From assembly GCA_902786505.1 (NCBI GenBank), contig CADACS010000019.1, positions 1-45,999 on the forward strand: DNA of 45,999 nt. The letters run 5' to 3'. The notes beneath the pieces are model-generated. The model did not search any database. It worked only from the letters and a program-made list of their open reading frames with translations, and had not been told where the DNA came from. Position 1 is the first letter of the stretch. Every line of letters starts with the position of its first letter. A program made the position numbers and the translations under genes. This stretch comes from an uncultured Planctomycetota bacterium (GTDB lineage Bacteria; Planctomycetota; Planctomycetia; Pirellulales; Thermoguttaceae). Of this stretch, positions 34,748 through 43,057 are shown one piece after another.

Positions 34748-35233
34748 ATGAAAAAGTTTATTGTTCGATTTATATGCGCCGTCGTCTGGATAGGGAGTCT
34801 GCTTGCCGTGTCGGGGCTGCTGATAGGTCCTCACAGCGAGCGAATGACCCGCTACCTCGCTTTGAAAAAAACGTTTGAAGAAACGCTTCATCCGATTGAA
34901 GACGCATATACGCACGCCGTTTTTGAAAATATCGAAATCAAAGACGCCAGCGACGACGCTTGCGCAAAATTTTTATGTCGGTTTTACGTTTATCAGGACG
35001 AGTTAGAAGTTCCCGATTCGCAAAAACTCTCTTCATTTCGTGCCGTCGACTCGTCTATTGGCAAATCAACGCTATACGAACTGTGGAAATTTCCCAAGCT
35101 GCAAAAAGTCGTCTTAGAGAATTGCGCCGAAATAGACGACGAATTCATTGCGCCGCTTCGTGAAAAAGGCGTAGAGGTATCGATCATTAACTCCGCCGCC
35201 GCGTCAAACGAAAGCGAGGCGGACAATGAATAA
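34748..35233 (+). CDS. Membrane-anchored accessory protein, first of two paralogues
   Basis: The product has 161 residues. One N-terminal membrane helix (FICAVVWIGSLLAVSGLLI) anchors an extracytoplasmic domain. The domain ends in a leucine-rich-like stretch (LWKFPKLQKVVLENC, then IDDEFIAPLREKGVEVSI) that resembles one LRR unit of the type used in planctomycete LRR proteins. It overlaps the next gene by 8 nt, and that gene encodes a paralogue with the same layout, which indicates a tandem duplication. It is the fourth-last gene function in the island and has no recognised family. A role as an additional, membrane-located immunity or partner protein is only a guess from context. The upstream spacer (34595-34747) shows no supported gene. 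Confidence 0.6.
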   Translation: MKKFIVRFICAVVWIGSLLAVSGLLIGPHSERMTRYLALKKTFEETLHPIEDAYTHAVFENIEIKDASDDACAKFLCRFYVYQDELEVPDSQKLSSFRAVDSSIGKSTLYELWKFPKLQKVVLENCAEIDDEFIAPLREKGVEVSIINSAAASNESEADNE

Positions 35234-35717
35234 ACTTTTCTCTTTTAAGTCGTGTTTATTACTCTGGATTGTCGGCGTCGTCTGTCTGACTTTCATCGGC
35301 CGGCACGCGTTCGAGGAAGAAAATATCCGCAGCGCGAGACTGAATCGGCTCTTTAACGAACTGGTCGCCGCTCACGGCAACGGTTCTACCGTAAAAGGCC
35401 CCCACGCCGGCGGCGGCGCGTTAGGTCGTAACAAATTTGAATGCGTCTCCGTATCGGAAACCGACGACGTATCGTGTTCGCTGTTTCTCTGTCATCTCAG
35501 CGTTTTTGAGGAAGAGGTCGTCTTGCCCAGCCAACGCGACGAGAAAGGGATGCGCTGTTTTCACGCGGTTAATTCAGAAGTGGGCGAGCGCGTCGTTCAT
35601 GAATTGTGCAAATTCGAGAAACTGCGCCATGTTACTTTTGAAAAATGCCCCGGCATATCAGACCAGACGGTTCAGCCTTTGAAAGATAAAGGGATTGACG
35701 TAGCGCTGTTGAACTAG
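35226..35717 (+). CDS. Membrane-anchored accessory protein, second paralogue
   Basis: The product has 163 residues. It overlaps the previous gene by 8 nt (GAGG 7 nt before the ATG), and has the same layout: N-terminal helix (CLLLWIVGVVCLTFIG), an extracytoplasmic domain with DDVSCSLFLCHLSVFEEEVV (compare DDACAKFLCRFYVYQDELEV in the first), and an LRR-like end (LCKFEKLRHVTFEKC, then DQTVQPLKDKGIDVALLN). The Cys in FLC and the terminal LRR unit are shared. The last 15 bases of the gene are part of the 43-bp repeat that also occurs at 28604, so its 3' end is a recombination point. Function is unknown. Confidence 0.6.
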   Translation: MNKLFSFKSCLLLWIVGVVCLTFIGRHAFEEENIRSARLNRLFNELVAAHGNGSTVKGPHAGGGALGRNKFECVSVSETDDVSCSLFLCHLSVFEEEVVLPSQRDEKGMRCFHAVNSEVGERVVHELCKFEKLRHVTFEKCPGISDQTVQPLKDKGIDVALLN

Positions 35718-35745
35718 ATTCTATTTTAAAACAACGGCGCCGGGA
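35703..35745 (+). repeat. Island repeat, copy C (43 bp)
   Basis: Identical over 43 bp to 28604-28646 in copy B, but lacks the promoter part. It overlaps the end of the second paralogue and marks the right border of the island; ordinary G+C-rich DNA follows. Confidence 0.85.
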
Positions 35746-35837
35746 ACGTTCGCCAATCTGGACGTCCGCCGCCGTCGCGAGGGGACGGCGGCGGGACTTC
35801 TAATACGCGGCGAAGCCCGATCCGCGGCGTCCGCGGG

Positions 35838-36863
35838 CTATTCTCCGTCGCTGAACGTATTGGGCGTAAACCAGCGCGCTTTATAAAATCTTGCGTCTTT
35901 GTAAGTTCCGACGGCCGAATTCTTATCGTCGCCGTAGAAAATCGTTTCCGACCACCATTCGACGACGGCGCGCTGCATGAGGAGCGTCCCTTCGGGCGAA
36001 AGGGAGATACTCTTAACTCTCTTCATGGGCGAGACGGAATAGAACTTGTGCGAATTCGGGTCAAAAACGTTAATCCCTACGCCCGTGGTCATGAGCGCGT
36101 CGTATCCCGGCGCGGGATAGAGGTCGTGGCCTCCGGCCTGCGTTCCTTCGAGCGGAACGCGAACGGTCTCTTTAAGGTCAGGCTCCTCTTTCGTGCCGAC
36201 GTACTCGTATCCGACGATCGCGGTATATCCAAGCGCCCACAGCAGACTGCGTTTCGCGTCCCAGACGACGCCGTGCGCGCCGTCGAGCGGGAACTTTTTG
36301 AGTACGGGGGTTTCCGCCGTCGCGCCCGTCTCCTCGTATTCTTTCGGCACGGCAAAGAGCGAAACGTACTTGCCGGTACTCGACGCGGCGACAATATTCC
36401 CGTCCGGCAGTTTCGCGATCGAGTGCGTATTGCCGCCCGCGTTCCCGTAGAAAAGGACCTTCTTATCCGCGACGCGTATTCTCGCCACGCCGCCGGACGA
36501 CGCGGCGACGAGAACTTCGCTCAGTCCGCTGCACGGCTTGCATTCGCTTATGTGGCCGAATCGGCTGGCAAAGTTCGGAAGCTCTTTCGCAGGGTCCCAT
36601 TCCCAGACGACCGACTCCTTCTTATTCCAGTCGGCGCCGCTCTTAAAGATAATCGCTTTGCAGTCGCGCTGCTCCGCCGTCAGGACGTCGCACGAGAACT
36701 CGGTCGGAATGTCAATCGGTTTGTCGATTCGCGCTTCGAGCGCGGCGACCAGCTCTTCCGCGCTTTTTAGACCGGCCGCCGAATCGGCGCCGAAAGTAAA
36801 CGCCCCGCAGAACAACAGAAGGAACGCCGCCGTCGCGCGCGTCCATTTTAATAGCAAATTCAT
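35838..36863 (-). CDS. Secreted beta-propeller-like protein
   Basis: The product has 341 residues from the ATG at 36863, where the signal peptide begins (TRATAAFLLLFCGAFTFGAD) and GGTGGAG precedes; the frame is open further upstream to 37028. The mature part has repeating beta-type segments such as VWEWDPAKELPNFASRFGHI, EVLVAASSGGVARIRV, NTHSIAKLPDGNIVAASSTG, AHGVVWDAKRSLLWALGY and HDLYPAPGYDALMTTG, as in a beta-propeller. It is reminiscent of the DUF6528 family, but I am not certain. No catalytic residues stand out. A carbohydrate- or surface-binding role is possible. It has a good promoter and appears monocistronic, just right of the accessory island. Confidence 0.75.
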   Translation of the reverse strand: MNLLLKWTRATAAFLLLFCGAFTFGADSAAGLKSAEELVAALEARIDKPIDIPTEFSCDVLTAEQRDCKAIIFKSGADWNKKESVVWEWDPAKELPNFASRFGHISECKPCSGLSEVLVAASSGGVARIRVADKKVLFYGNAGGNTHSIAKLPDGNIVAASSTGKYVSLFAVPKEYEETGATAETPVLKKFPLDGAHGVVWDAKRSLLWALGYTAIVGYEYVGTKEEPDLKETVRVPLEGTQAGGHDLYPAPGYDALMTTGVGINVFDPNSHKFYSVSPMKRVKSISLSPEGTLLMQRAVVEWWSETIFYGDDKNSAVGTYKDARFYKARWFTPNTFSDGE

Positions 36864-36936
36864 CTCTCCACCCGTCGCATTAAGTTCGCGTTCCGGCCCC
36901 GCGGCGCCAAACCGCGCGGAACAACTTGACGCGTTC

Positions 36937-36965
36937 ATTATAACGTCCCGAAAACGCAAATACAA
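36937..36965 (-). promoter_or_regulatory. Promoter of the beta-propeller-like gene
   Basis: On the minus strand TTGTAT (36965-36960) and a perfect TATAAT (36942-36937) are separated by 17 nt, about 75 nt before the ATG. Confidence 0.65.
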
Positions 36966-37075
36966 TCCCGGCGCGAACGCGGGAAAACCCGCCTTGCGCG
37001 ACTTGCGGCTCTTTATTATGATGAGCAAGGTTCCCGACGGATCGGGAGCCTATAAAGCAGGGAGCTTAAAAGAGT

Positions 37076-38164
37076 ATGAAAAAACGACGACGGCCGCCGT
37101 ATCAGCGCCGCGCGCGCGCGCAAGAGAAAATCGAAGACGGACAGGATTCCTTTCTGGACGTCGTGTCGAATCTTGTCGGCATTCTCATTATTCTTGTTAT
37201 GATCGCGGGCGCGCGCGTTCACAACGCGGCGTCGGAATCGCTCGCGCGCGCCGACGAAAACGCGCAACCGGCCGAAAGCGCCGAGGACGCGCAAACGCGC
37301 GCGGAACGCCAGAAGTACGTAGACGCGGTCGACGCGCTCACGAAAGCGCGGCGGAAGCTCGAAGAGACGCGCCAGGAAGCGGAAGAGTTCAACGAGCGGT
37401 ACGTTGCGGTCGAGCTTCAGGCGGACGTTGCGGAATACGAATACCGGACTCTTTTAGCGGCTTCGGCGCAGATAGAAGCGGAACTCAAAGCGGAAGCGCA
37501 GAGGCGCGAAGATTCCGAACAGATCGCGTATGAACTCAAAAGCGAGATCTTTGAGAAAGAAAAGAAGCGCGACGATCTGCTTAAAGAAAAGGACGCGCTC
37601 AAAGCGGCGCGGCCGCGCGCGACGACGCTCGAAAATATTCCGACTCCGATCTCGAAGCGCGTGGAAGAGGGCCGCGAATGCTTCTTCCAACTCAAGAACG
37701 GCAGACTCGCTTACGTCCCCATTAACGAATGCTCCGAACGTCTGCGCCTTCATCTCAAAAATTTCCGGGGCGACCTTGCGCAAAAGACGTTCGACGAAAA
37801 GATCGGGCCGGTCGATAATTTCGATTTTCACTATATCCTCGACGTCGCAACGAGCCGCGACCACGAAGGAACCAGCTATTACGTCGAACTGCGTTACGGC
37901 GAATTTACCCCGTTAAACGACCGGATCGGCGAACCGGTCGACGTCGCGCTCGATGGGAGAAATACCGAATTCAGCCGCAAACTGCTCAGACACGATCCCC
38001 GGGAAACGACCGTAACCGTTTTCGTCTATCCCGATTCGTTCCAGTATTTGCACGATATTAAAAAACGGCTCTTCTCGCTGAAGTATCAAATGGCGCTCCG
38101 GCCGCTGCCGGACGGCGTTCCGATCGCTATCTCTCCGCACGGCACGTCGTCGGCGTCGTACTGA
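37076..38164 (+). CDS. ExbD/MotB-like membrane protein with long coiled coil
   Basis: The product has 362 residues. A basic N-terminus leads to one membrane helix (SFLDVVSNLVGILIILVM, about 25-45) with Asp at its start, the arrangement of ExbD/MotB-type proton-channel partners. A long Glu/Lys/Ala-rich coiled coil follows (about 70-185). The C-terminal domain of about 150 residues begins near ECFFQLKNGRLAYVPINECS and has FHYILDVATSRDHEGTSYYV. I recall this architecture from planctomycetes, where it usually follows an ExbB-like gene; no such gene is adjacent here. It is probably a periplasmic-domain protein of the inner membrane; partner and role are unknown. A bidirectional terminator follows. 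Confidence 0.75.
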   Translation: MKKRRRPPYQRRARAQEKIEDGQDSFLDVVSNLVGILIILVMIAGARVHNAASESLARADENAQPAESAEDAQTRAERQKYVDAVDALTKARRKLEETRQEAEEFNERYVAVELQADVAEYEYRTLLAASAQIEAELKAEAQRREDSEQIAYELKSEIFEKEKKRDDLLKEKDALKAARPRATTLENIPTPISKRVEEGRECFFQLKNGRLAYVPINECSERLRLHLKNFRGDLAQKTFDEKIGPVDNFDFHYILDVATSRDHEGTSYYVELRYGEFTPLNDRIGEPVDVALDGRNTEFSRKLLRHDPRETTVTVFVYPDSFQYLHDIKKRLFSLKYQMALRPLPDGVPIAISPHGTSSASY

Positions 38165-38183
38165 CGCGCCTGGTCTGGCCGCA

Positions 38184-38225
38184 AAAAAAACGCCCGTCGG
38201 GAACTCGCCTGACGGGCGTTTTTTT
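38184..38225. terminator. Bidirectional terminator between convergent genes
   Basis: A perfect 15-bp stem (38184-38198 with 38211-38225, including seven A/T pairs) with a 12-nt loop gives T-runs on both strands. It serves the coiled-coil gene and the RND pump gene. Confidence 0.9.
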
Positions 38226-38258
38226 CATTCGCAATCCGGCAATCCGAGGCCGCGGCGG

Positions 38259-41200
38259 CTATTGAGACTTCTTAACGCGTTTCTTCGACGTATTGACGCG
38301 GAAGAGGAGCGAATAGAAGATCGGAACGACGAACAGGGTCAAGACCGTCGCGAAGATAAGCCCGAACATAATGGCGGTCGCCATGGAGTCGAAGAGCGGA
38401 TCTTTTAGGAGCGGTATCATACCGACGATAACGGTCAGCGCGGCGACGGAAACGGGCCTCATTCTCTCCACGCTCGCGTCGACGATCGCGTCGTACGCGG
38501 AAATTCCCTTCTCGAGCTCCTCGTCGATCTGATCCATGAGCACGACGCCGTTTCGCACCATCATTCCCAGCAGGCTCATCGCGCCAATGAGCGCCATGAA
38601 TCCGAAAGGTTTGCCGAGAGCAAGCATGCCGACCGTAATGCCGATCGCGGCGAGCGGGAACGTCATCATGATAATGAGCGGCTGCCGCAGCCCGTTAAAG
38701 AGCGCGACGACGATAACGGCCATTAAAATGAAGGCCAGCGGCGTCTCGCCGACGAGCGCTTTCGTCGCGTCCTGAGAGCGCTCGTACTGACCGCCCCATT
38801 CGAGATTATAGCCGGGCGGGAGCTCGATCGATTCCAGTTTCGGGCGCACCCTCGCTAAAAGACCGGACCAGTTGCCCACGATCGGATCGACGCCCACGGT
38901 AATCGTCGGAACGCGGTCGCGCCGCGCGATAATACTGCGTTCCCAGCGAATTCCGATCGTATCGGAGACCTGCGAGAGCGGAACCGGCTTAAGACTCCTT
39001 CCCCAGACGGGCAGGTTCTTGAGTACTTCGGAATTATTGCGGTCGGACTCGACGGCGCGGAGCATAATGGGGAGATTCTCTTCCCCGTCGGCAAAGTATC
39101 CGCACGGAATACCGCGCGTCGCCCATCGGAGCGCAAAGAGGGCCTCGCTGCGCGACACGAGCGCCTGGCGCCCTTTCGGCTGCGAATAGTTCGGGGACCA
39201 CGTCGGCGTAGGCTGCCGCCAGTCGTCGCGGACAAATTTCGCGTCCGGCTCCTCGCGCAGGATCGCTTTCGCCTGATCCGCGAGTTTGCGGAGGACGTCG
39301 GCGTCCGGTCCGCTGAACCGCGCTTCCACTTCCGATTTCGTCGTCGGGCCCATTGCGAACCGCTGCGTGCGGATTTCCGCTTCCGGACAGTTCTTGATCA
39401 TCCACGCTTCGACGGGATCAATCAGCTGCGAGATGCGGTCGAGCGAGTCGACGTTCACGATAATCTGGGCGTAGCTCGAATCGGCAAGTTCCGGTTCGTA
39501 CGGGAGATAGAAACGGGGCGGTCCGGCGCCGATAAAACTCGCGACGTTAACGACCCCTTCCTGACTCCCGAGATACTCTTCGACCTTGCGGAGATCGGCG
39601 GCGACTTTATTAATCGACGTCCCTTCCGGCTCCCAGAAATCGACCATAAACTGCGTTCGCTGCGCGCGCGGAAAGAAGATCTGAGGAATGCGCTGGAATC
39701 CCAGGATCGACGCATAAAGAGCGCCGACGAGAACGAGCAGCGTCAGAATCCGGAAGCGAAGCGCCGTTTCGAGCATATGGCGATAAAGACGGTAGACAGG
39801 TCCGCCGTGAGGATCTTTATTCGAGCCGTCCGATTTAACCTTAACGAAAAGATAGTAGACGACCGGCGTCTGCAGCATGGCGACGAACCAGCTGATTATC
39901 AGGGAAAAACCGACGACGATAAAGAGCGAGCCCGCGTATTCGCCCGTCATATTCGGGGAGAGATAGATCGGCCAGAACGCGAGCGCGCCGACGATCGTCG
40001 CGCCGAGCAGCTGCATGGACGCGCGGCGCGCGCCGTCGACGCACGCCTCTTTGCGTTCCATGCCGCGCTGCATTCGCACGAGAATTAAGTCGCCGACGAC
40101 CACCGCGTCGTCGACGAGAATACCGAGCGCGACAATGAGGGAGCCGAGCGACGTGCGCTGCAAATCGACGCCAAGTCCCTTTAAGACGCAGAACGTGCCC
40201 AGAATGACAATGAGCAGACTGCTCGTAATAATAATCCCGCTCTTCCAGCCCATCGCCAGCATGACGACGACCGTTACAATGATAATCGCCTCGTAGAGGT
40301 TCTTTGTAAAGGCGTGAATCGAGACCTGAACGCTGTCCGGCTGGTAGCTGACGTCTTGAACTTCAAACCCGACGGGGAAATCCGCCAGCGCTTCTTTCAT
40401 CATGGCGCGGACTTCTTCTCCCATTTGGAGAACGTTTCCGTTCGGAATAGGAGAAAGGGCTATTGCGACGGCGCGTTCGCCGTTAATGCGCATAATCTGC
40501 GACGGTTCGTCGTTCGAGACGCGGCGCACGGTCGCGACGTCCTTGAGCCGGATCTGGCGCGCGCCGGACCCGCGGACGTCGTCCAGACGCGACGAAAGCC
40601 CTTCCAGAGGCGTGTCGTTCACGTACTCGGTCGCAATTCCGATTAGGTCGGCGGACAGTCCGTCGGAAATAAGGAGATTTTCGATCTCTTCGAGCGACTC
40701 GAATTTCCCGGTCGGGGAGATGCGGATCTTATTGCCGCCTACCTTCAGGTCTCCGGAGTCGGACGTTAAATTCTGGCTTTGAAGCGCGAGCAGAATATAC
40801 GCCGGCTGCACGTTGAGCTCGGCCATGCGCGCGCGTGAAATCTCGACTTCGACGCGCTCTTCCGGGAGGCCCCAGAGCTCGACGCGGCGTACCTGATCGA
40901 CGAGCAGGAGCTTCTTCTGGAGTTCGCGCGCGCGTTTAACGAGTTCGGCGTCGGAGAATCCGTCCGCGGTGAGCGCGAAAACGCAGCCGTACACGTCGCC
41001 GAAGTCGTCTTTAACGATAGGAGGGAGCGCCTCGATCGGGAGCGCCGCCTTAATCGTCGACATTTTATTGCGCAGCTCCTGCCACGTCTCCGGCATCGCC
41101 TCTTTTTTTGTCTTTTCCGATAAGTCGACAAAGACAATCGAAAGACCCGGTTTAGAGATCGAGCGAACCTGCTTAAGATTCTTAATCTGCTGCGCGGCGC

Positions 41201-41402
41201 GTTCGACGACGTTCGTTACGCGCTCTTCTATTTCGTCTGCCGACGCGCCCGGACACATCGTCACGACGACCGCCGTCTTAACGGCAAACTCCGGATCCTC
41301 GAGTCGGCCGAGCGTGAGATACGACCATATCCCGCCCAAGACGATTAGAAAGACGCAGAAGGAGACGACGCAGCGATGATTTACCGCATATTGGGACAGC
41401 AT
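38259..41402 (-). CDS. RND family efflux pump, inner-membrane permease
   Basis: The product has 1047 residues, the standard RND length, with 12 membrane helices and two large periplasmic loops. The start (MLSQYAVNHRCVVSFCVFLI, then LEDPEFAVKTAVVVTMCPGA) is typical of the hydrophobe/amphiphile exporters related to AcrB/MdtB. Helix 4 has VALGILVDDAVVVGDL with the two essential Asp of the proton relay, and helix 10 has a Lys-free FPLAAIGITVGML region with the matching motif. The second half has MVRNGVVLMDQIDEELEKG. Substrate cannot be assigned; heavy-metal specificity is not suggested because helix 4 has the drug-type DD. GGAAG lies 5 nt before the ATG. It follows its adaptor by 102 nt in the same direction. 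No outer-membrane TolC-like gene is present in the window. Confidence 0.95.
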   Translation of the reverse strand: MLSQYAVNHRCVVSFCVFLIVLGGIWSYLTLGRLEDPEFAVKTAVVVTMCPGASADEIEERVTNVVERAAQQIKNLKQVRSISKPGLSIVFVDLSEKTKKEAMPETWQELRNKMSTIKAALPIEALPPIVKDDFGDVYGCVFALTADGFSDAELVKRARELQKKLLLVDQVRRVELWGLPEERVEVEISRARMAELNVQPAYILLALQSQNLTSDSGDLKVGGNKIRISPTGKFESLEEIENLLISDGLSADLIGIATEYVNDTPLEGLSSRLDDVRGSGARQIRLKDVATVRRVSNDEPSQIMRINGERAVAIALSPIPNGNVLQMGEEVRAMMKEALADFPVGFEVQDVSYQPDSVQVSIHAFTKNLYEAIIIVTVVVMLAMGWKSGIIITSSLLIVILGTFCVLKGLGVDLQRTSLGSLIVALGILVDDAVVVGDLILVRMQRGMERKEACVDGARRASMQLLGATIVGALAFWPIYLSPNMTGEYAGSLFIVVGFSLIISWFVAMLQTPVVYYLFVKVKSDGSNKDPHGGPVYRLYRHMLETALRFRILTLLVLVGALYASILGFQRIPQIFFPRAQRTQFMVDFWEPEGTSINKVAADLRKVEEYLGSQEGVVNVASFIGAGPPRFYLPYEPELADSSYAQIIVNVDSLDRISQLIDPVEAWMIKNCPEAEIRTQRFAMGPTTKSEVEARFSGPDADVLRKLADQAKAILREEPDAKFVRDDWRQPTPTWSPNYSQPKGRQALVSRSEALFALRWATRGIPCGYFADGEENLPIMLRAVESDRNNSEVLKNLPVWGRSLKPVPLSQVSDTIGIRWERSIIARRDRVPTITVGVDPIVGNWSGLLARVRPKLESIELPPGYNLEWGGQYERSQDATKALVGETPLAFILMAVIVVALFNGLRQPLIIMMTFPLAAIGITVGMLALGKPFGFMALIGAMSLLGMMVRNGVVLMDQIDEELEKGISAYDAIVDASVERMRPVSVAALTVIVGMIPLLKDPLFDSMATAIMFGLIFATVLTLFVVPIFYSLLFRVNTSKKRVKKSQ

Positions 41403-41504
41403 TGTTCTTCCGTTTATACCTTACGAGCGCCGCGGCGCGGCGTTTTCGTCCAAACATTTGTCATATCGATAAAGCCTGAATGCAACGAGCGAAAGAAGCG
41501 CGTT

Positions 41505-42800
41505 TTATTCACTAACCGGCCGGACTTCTTGACCGTCGGTAAGAAAACGCGCGCCCGCCGAGACGATCGTCTCGCCGCCCTTGAGCCCCGAGAGGATTTG
41601 CGCCTGATCGTTAATAAAGACGCCGACCTTTACGTTGCGGCGCGAAATTGAATTTGTCGCGGAATCGAAGATCCACACGGAGGAATCCCCGTCGTCGGAC
41701 CCGTCGCTGAGCGGAACGAGCGCGGACGACGGTACCAAATAGAAGTCGCGCGAATCCTTGAGCGTCATTTTCGCCGTGCCGACCATGCCGATGAGAAGTC
41801 CGTCTTCGGGCTTGGCGTCGATTGAAATCGTCGCAAGATAGGAACGGTTCCCTTTTTGAACTGAAGAGGACGTCTGGCGCACCGACGCCGGAAAGACTTT
41901 GTCCGGCAGGGTTTCGAACGTGCATTCGATCGACTGAACGTCCCCTTGGCGCGCGACGAGCTCCTCGGAAACGCTCAGTTCCCCTTCGAACGAACAGTCG
42001 TCGACGAGCGTCAGAATGGCGACGCCGGGCAGAACCGTTTCGTGATTCTCAAAGAATTTTTCCGAGACGACGCCCGTAAAAGGCGCGAGAAGTTTCGTGT
42101 CTTCCAGTTTGTTCTTTGCAAGGTCGCGGTCGAGCATGAGGCCCGCAATCTTCGCTTTGGTCATTTCGATTTCTTCGTCGCGGGAGCCTTTTTGCGCCTT
42201 TTCAAGGTTCATTTCCGCCGAGCGTTCGACCGCGACCGCGCTGTCGTATGTCGATTTCGCAAGGTCGTATTGAACTTCGGAGACCGCGCCGTCTTTTTTG
42301 AGGCTCTCCATGCGTTCGAACTGGCGTTTCGCCGTTTCAAGCTGAGATTTCGCCGCTTCGAGGGCCGCTTCGAGCGACGAGACGTCTTCGGACCGCGCGC
42401 CCGTCTCCATGGCCGAGAGGCCCGCCTGAGCCTCTTCGATCGAGCGTTCCGAACGCGCCACCGCAAGTTCGTAATCGCGAGGATCGAGCGCGGCGACTAC
42501 GTCGCCCTTATTGAACCGCGTTCCTACGTCGCAATTGAGTTCGACGATTCTGCCGGGCACGCGAAAAGAGAGTTTCGCGGTCTCGCCCCCTTTAACGAAG
42601 ACGGGAAAAGTACGCGTTTCGGCGAGATTCCCGTCAGGCAGGGTCAAAAGTTGAACGGGGCGCGGAACGGTCGCGGAGACGGGGCTGTCGGCCGGATTGA
42701 CCGCAACCTCTTTCTTACCGCAGGAAGCAAACGTTAAACATGTCAAAACAAGCGCCGACAAGAAAATTCTCTGAAGCTGCCGCAGTATTACTTTACTCAT
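41505..42800 (-). CDS. RND efflux periplasmic adaptor (membrane fusion protein)
   Basis: The product has 431 residues. A signal peptide ending in LTFASC with Cys at the junction suggests a lipoprotein, as in AcrA. The biotinyl-lipoyl-like part is FRVPGRIVELNCDVGTRFNK followed by GDVVAALDPRDY. A long alpha-hairpin (about 110-215, rich in Glu, Ala, Lys) follows, then LAPFTGVVSEKFFENHETV, the second half of the lipoyl domain, and the beta-barrel region with the FPASVRQTSSSV segment. The end (VKVGVFINDQAQILSGLKGG) is the membrane-proximal domain. It bridges the RND permease to an outer-membrane channel. It is the first gene of a two-gene operon with the permease and has a strong promoter. Confidence 0.93.
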   Translation of the reverse strand: MSKVILRQLQRIFLSALVLTCLTFASCGKKEVAVNPADSPVSATVPRPVQLLTLPDGNLAETRTFPVFVKGGETAKLSFRVPGRIVELNCDVGTRFNKGDVVAALDPRDYELAVARSERSIEEAQAGLSAMETGARSEDVSSLEAALEAAKSQLETAKRQFERMESLKKDGAVSEVQYDLAKSTYDSAVAVERSAEMNLEKAQKGSRDEEIEMTKAKIAGLMLDRDLAKNKLEDTKLLAPFTGVVSEKFFENHETVLPGVAILTLVDDCSFEGELSVSEELVARQGDVQSIECTFETLPDKVFPASVRQTSSSVQKGNRSYLATISIDAKPEDGLLIGMVGTAKMTLKDSRDFYLVPSSALVPLSDGSDDGDSSVWIFDSATNSISRRNVKVGVFINDQAQILSGLKGGETIVSAGARFLTDGQEVRPVSE

Positions 42801-42899
42801 AATTCAACTTTCGTAACGTCCGAACGCGCCCCGTTCACGGTGAAAAAACGGCGCGCCACGACTAGCGCCCAACTAATTGGCGCCGAAGATTAACGTCTA

Positions 42900-42927
42900 A
42901 TTCTAGCAATATTTCAAAATGGGTCAA
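42900..42927 (-). promoter_or_regulatory. Promoter of the efflux operon
   Basis: On the minus strand TTGACC (42927-42922) and TAGAAT (42905-42900) are separated by 16 nt, 100 nt before the adaptor ATG. It lies 33 nt from the kdsA promoter, back to back. Confidence 0.6.
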
Positions 42928-42959
42928 CCGAACCGCGTCTGGCGCGGCGCGAAACGCTC

Positions 42960-42988
42960 TTGAAAAATGAAGGACGTTTAAGTATGAT
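42960..42988 (+). promoter_or_regulatory. Promoter of kdsA
   Basis: TTGAAA (42960-42965) and TATGAT (42983-42988) are separated by 17 nt, 70 nt before the kdsA ATG. Confidence 0.6.
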
Positions 42989-43057
42989 CGCTTAAATCCA
43001 TGCGCGCGTCAAAACGCGCCGTTTACACGCTAATCTAAGGAAAAACGGAGAAGGCAG

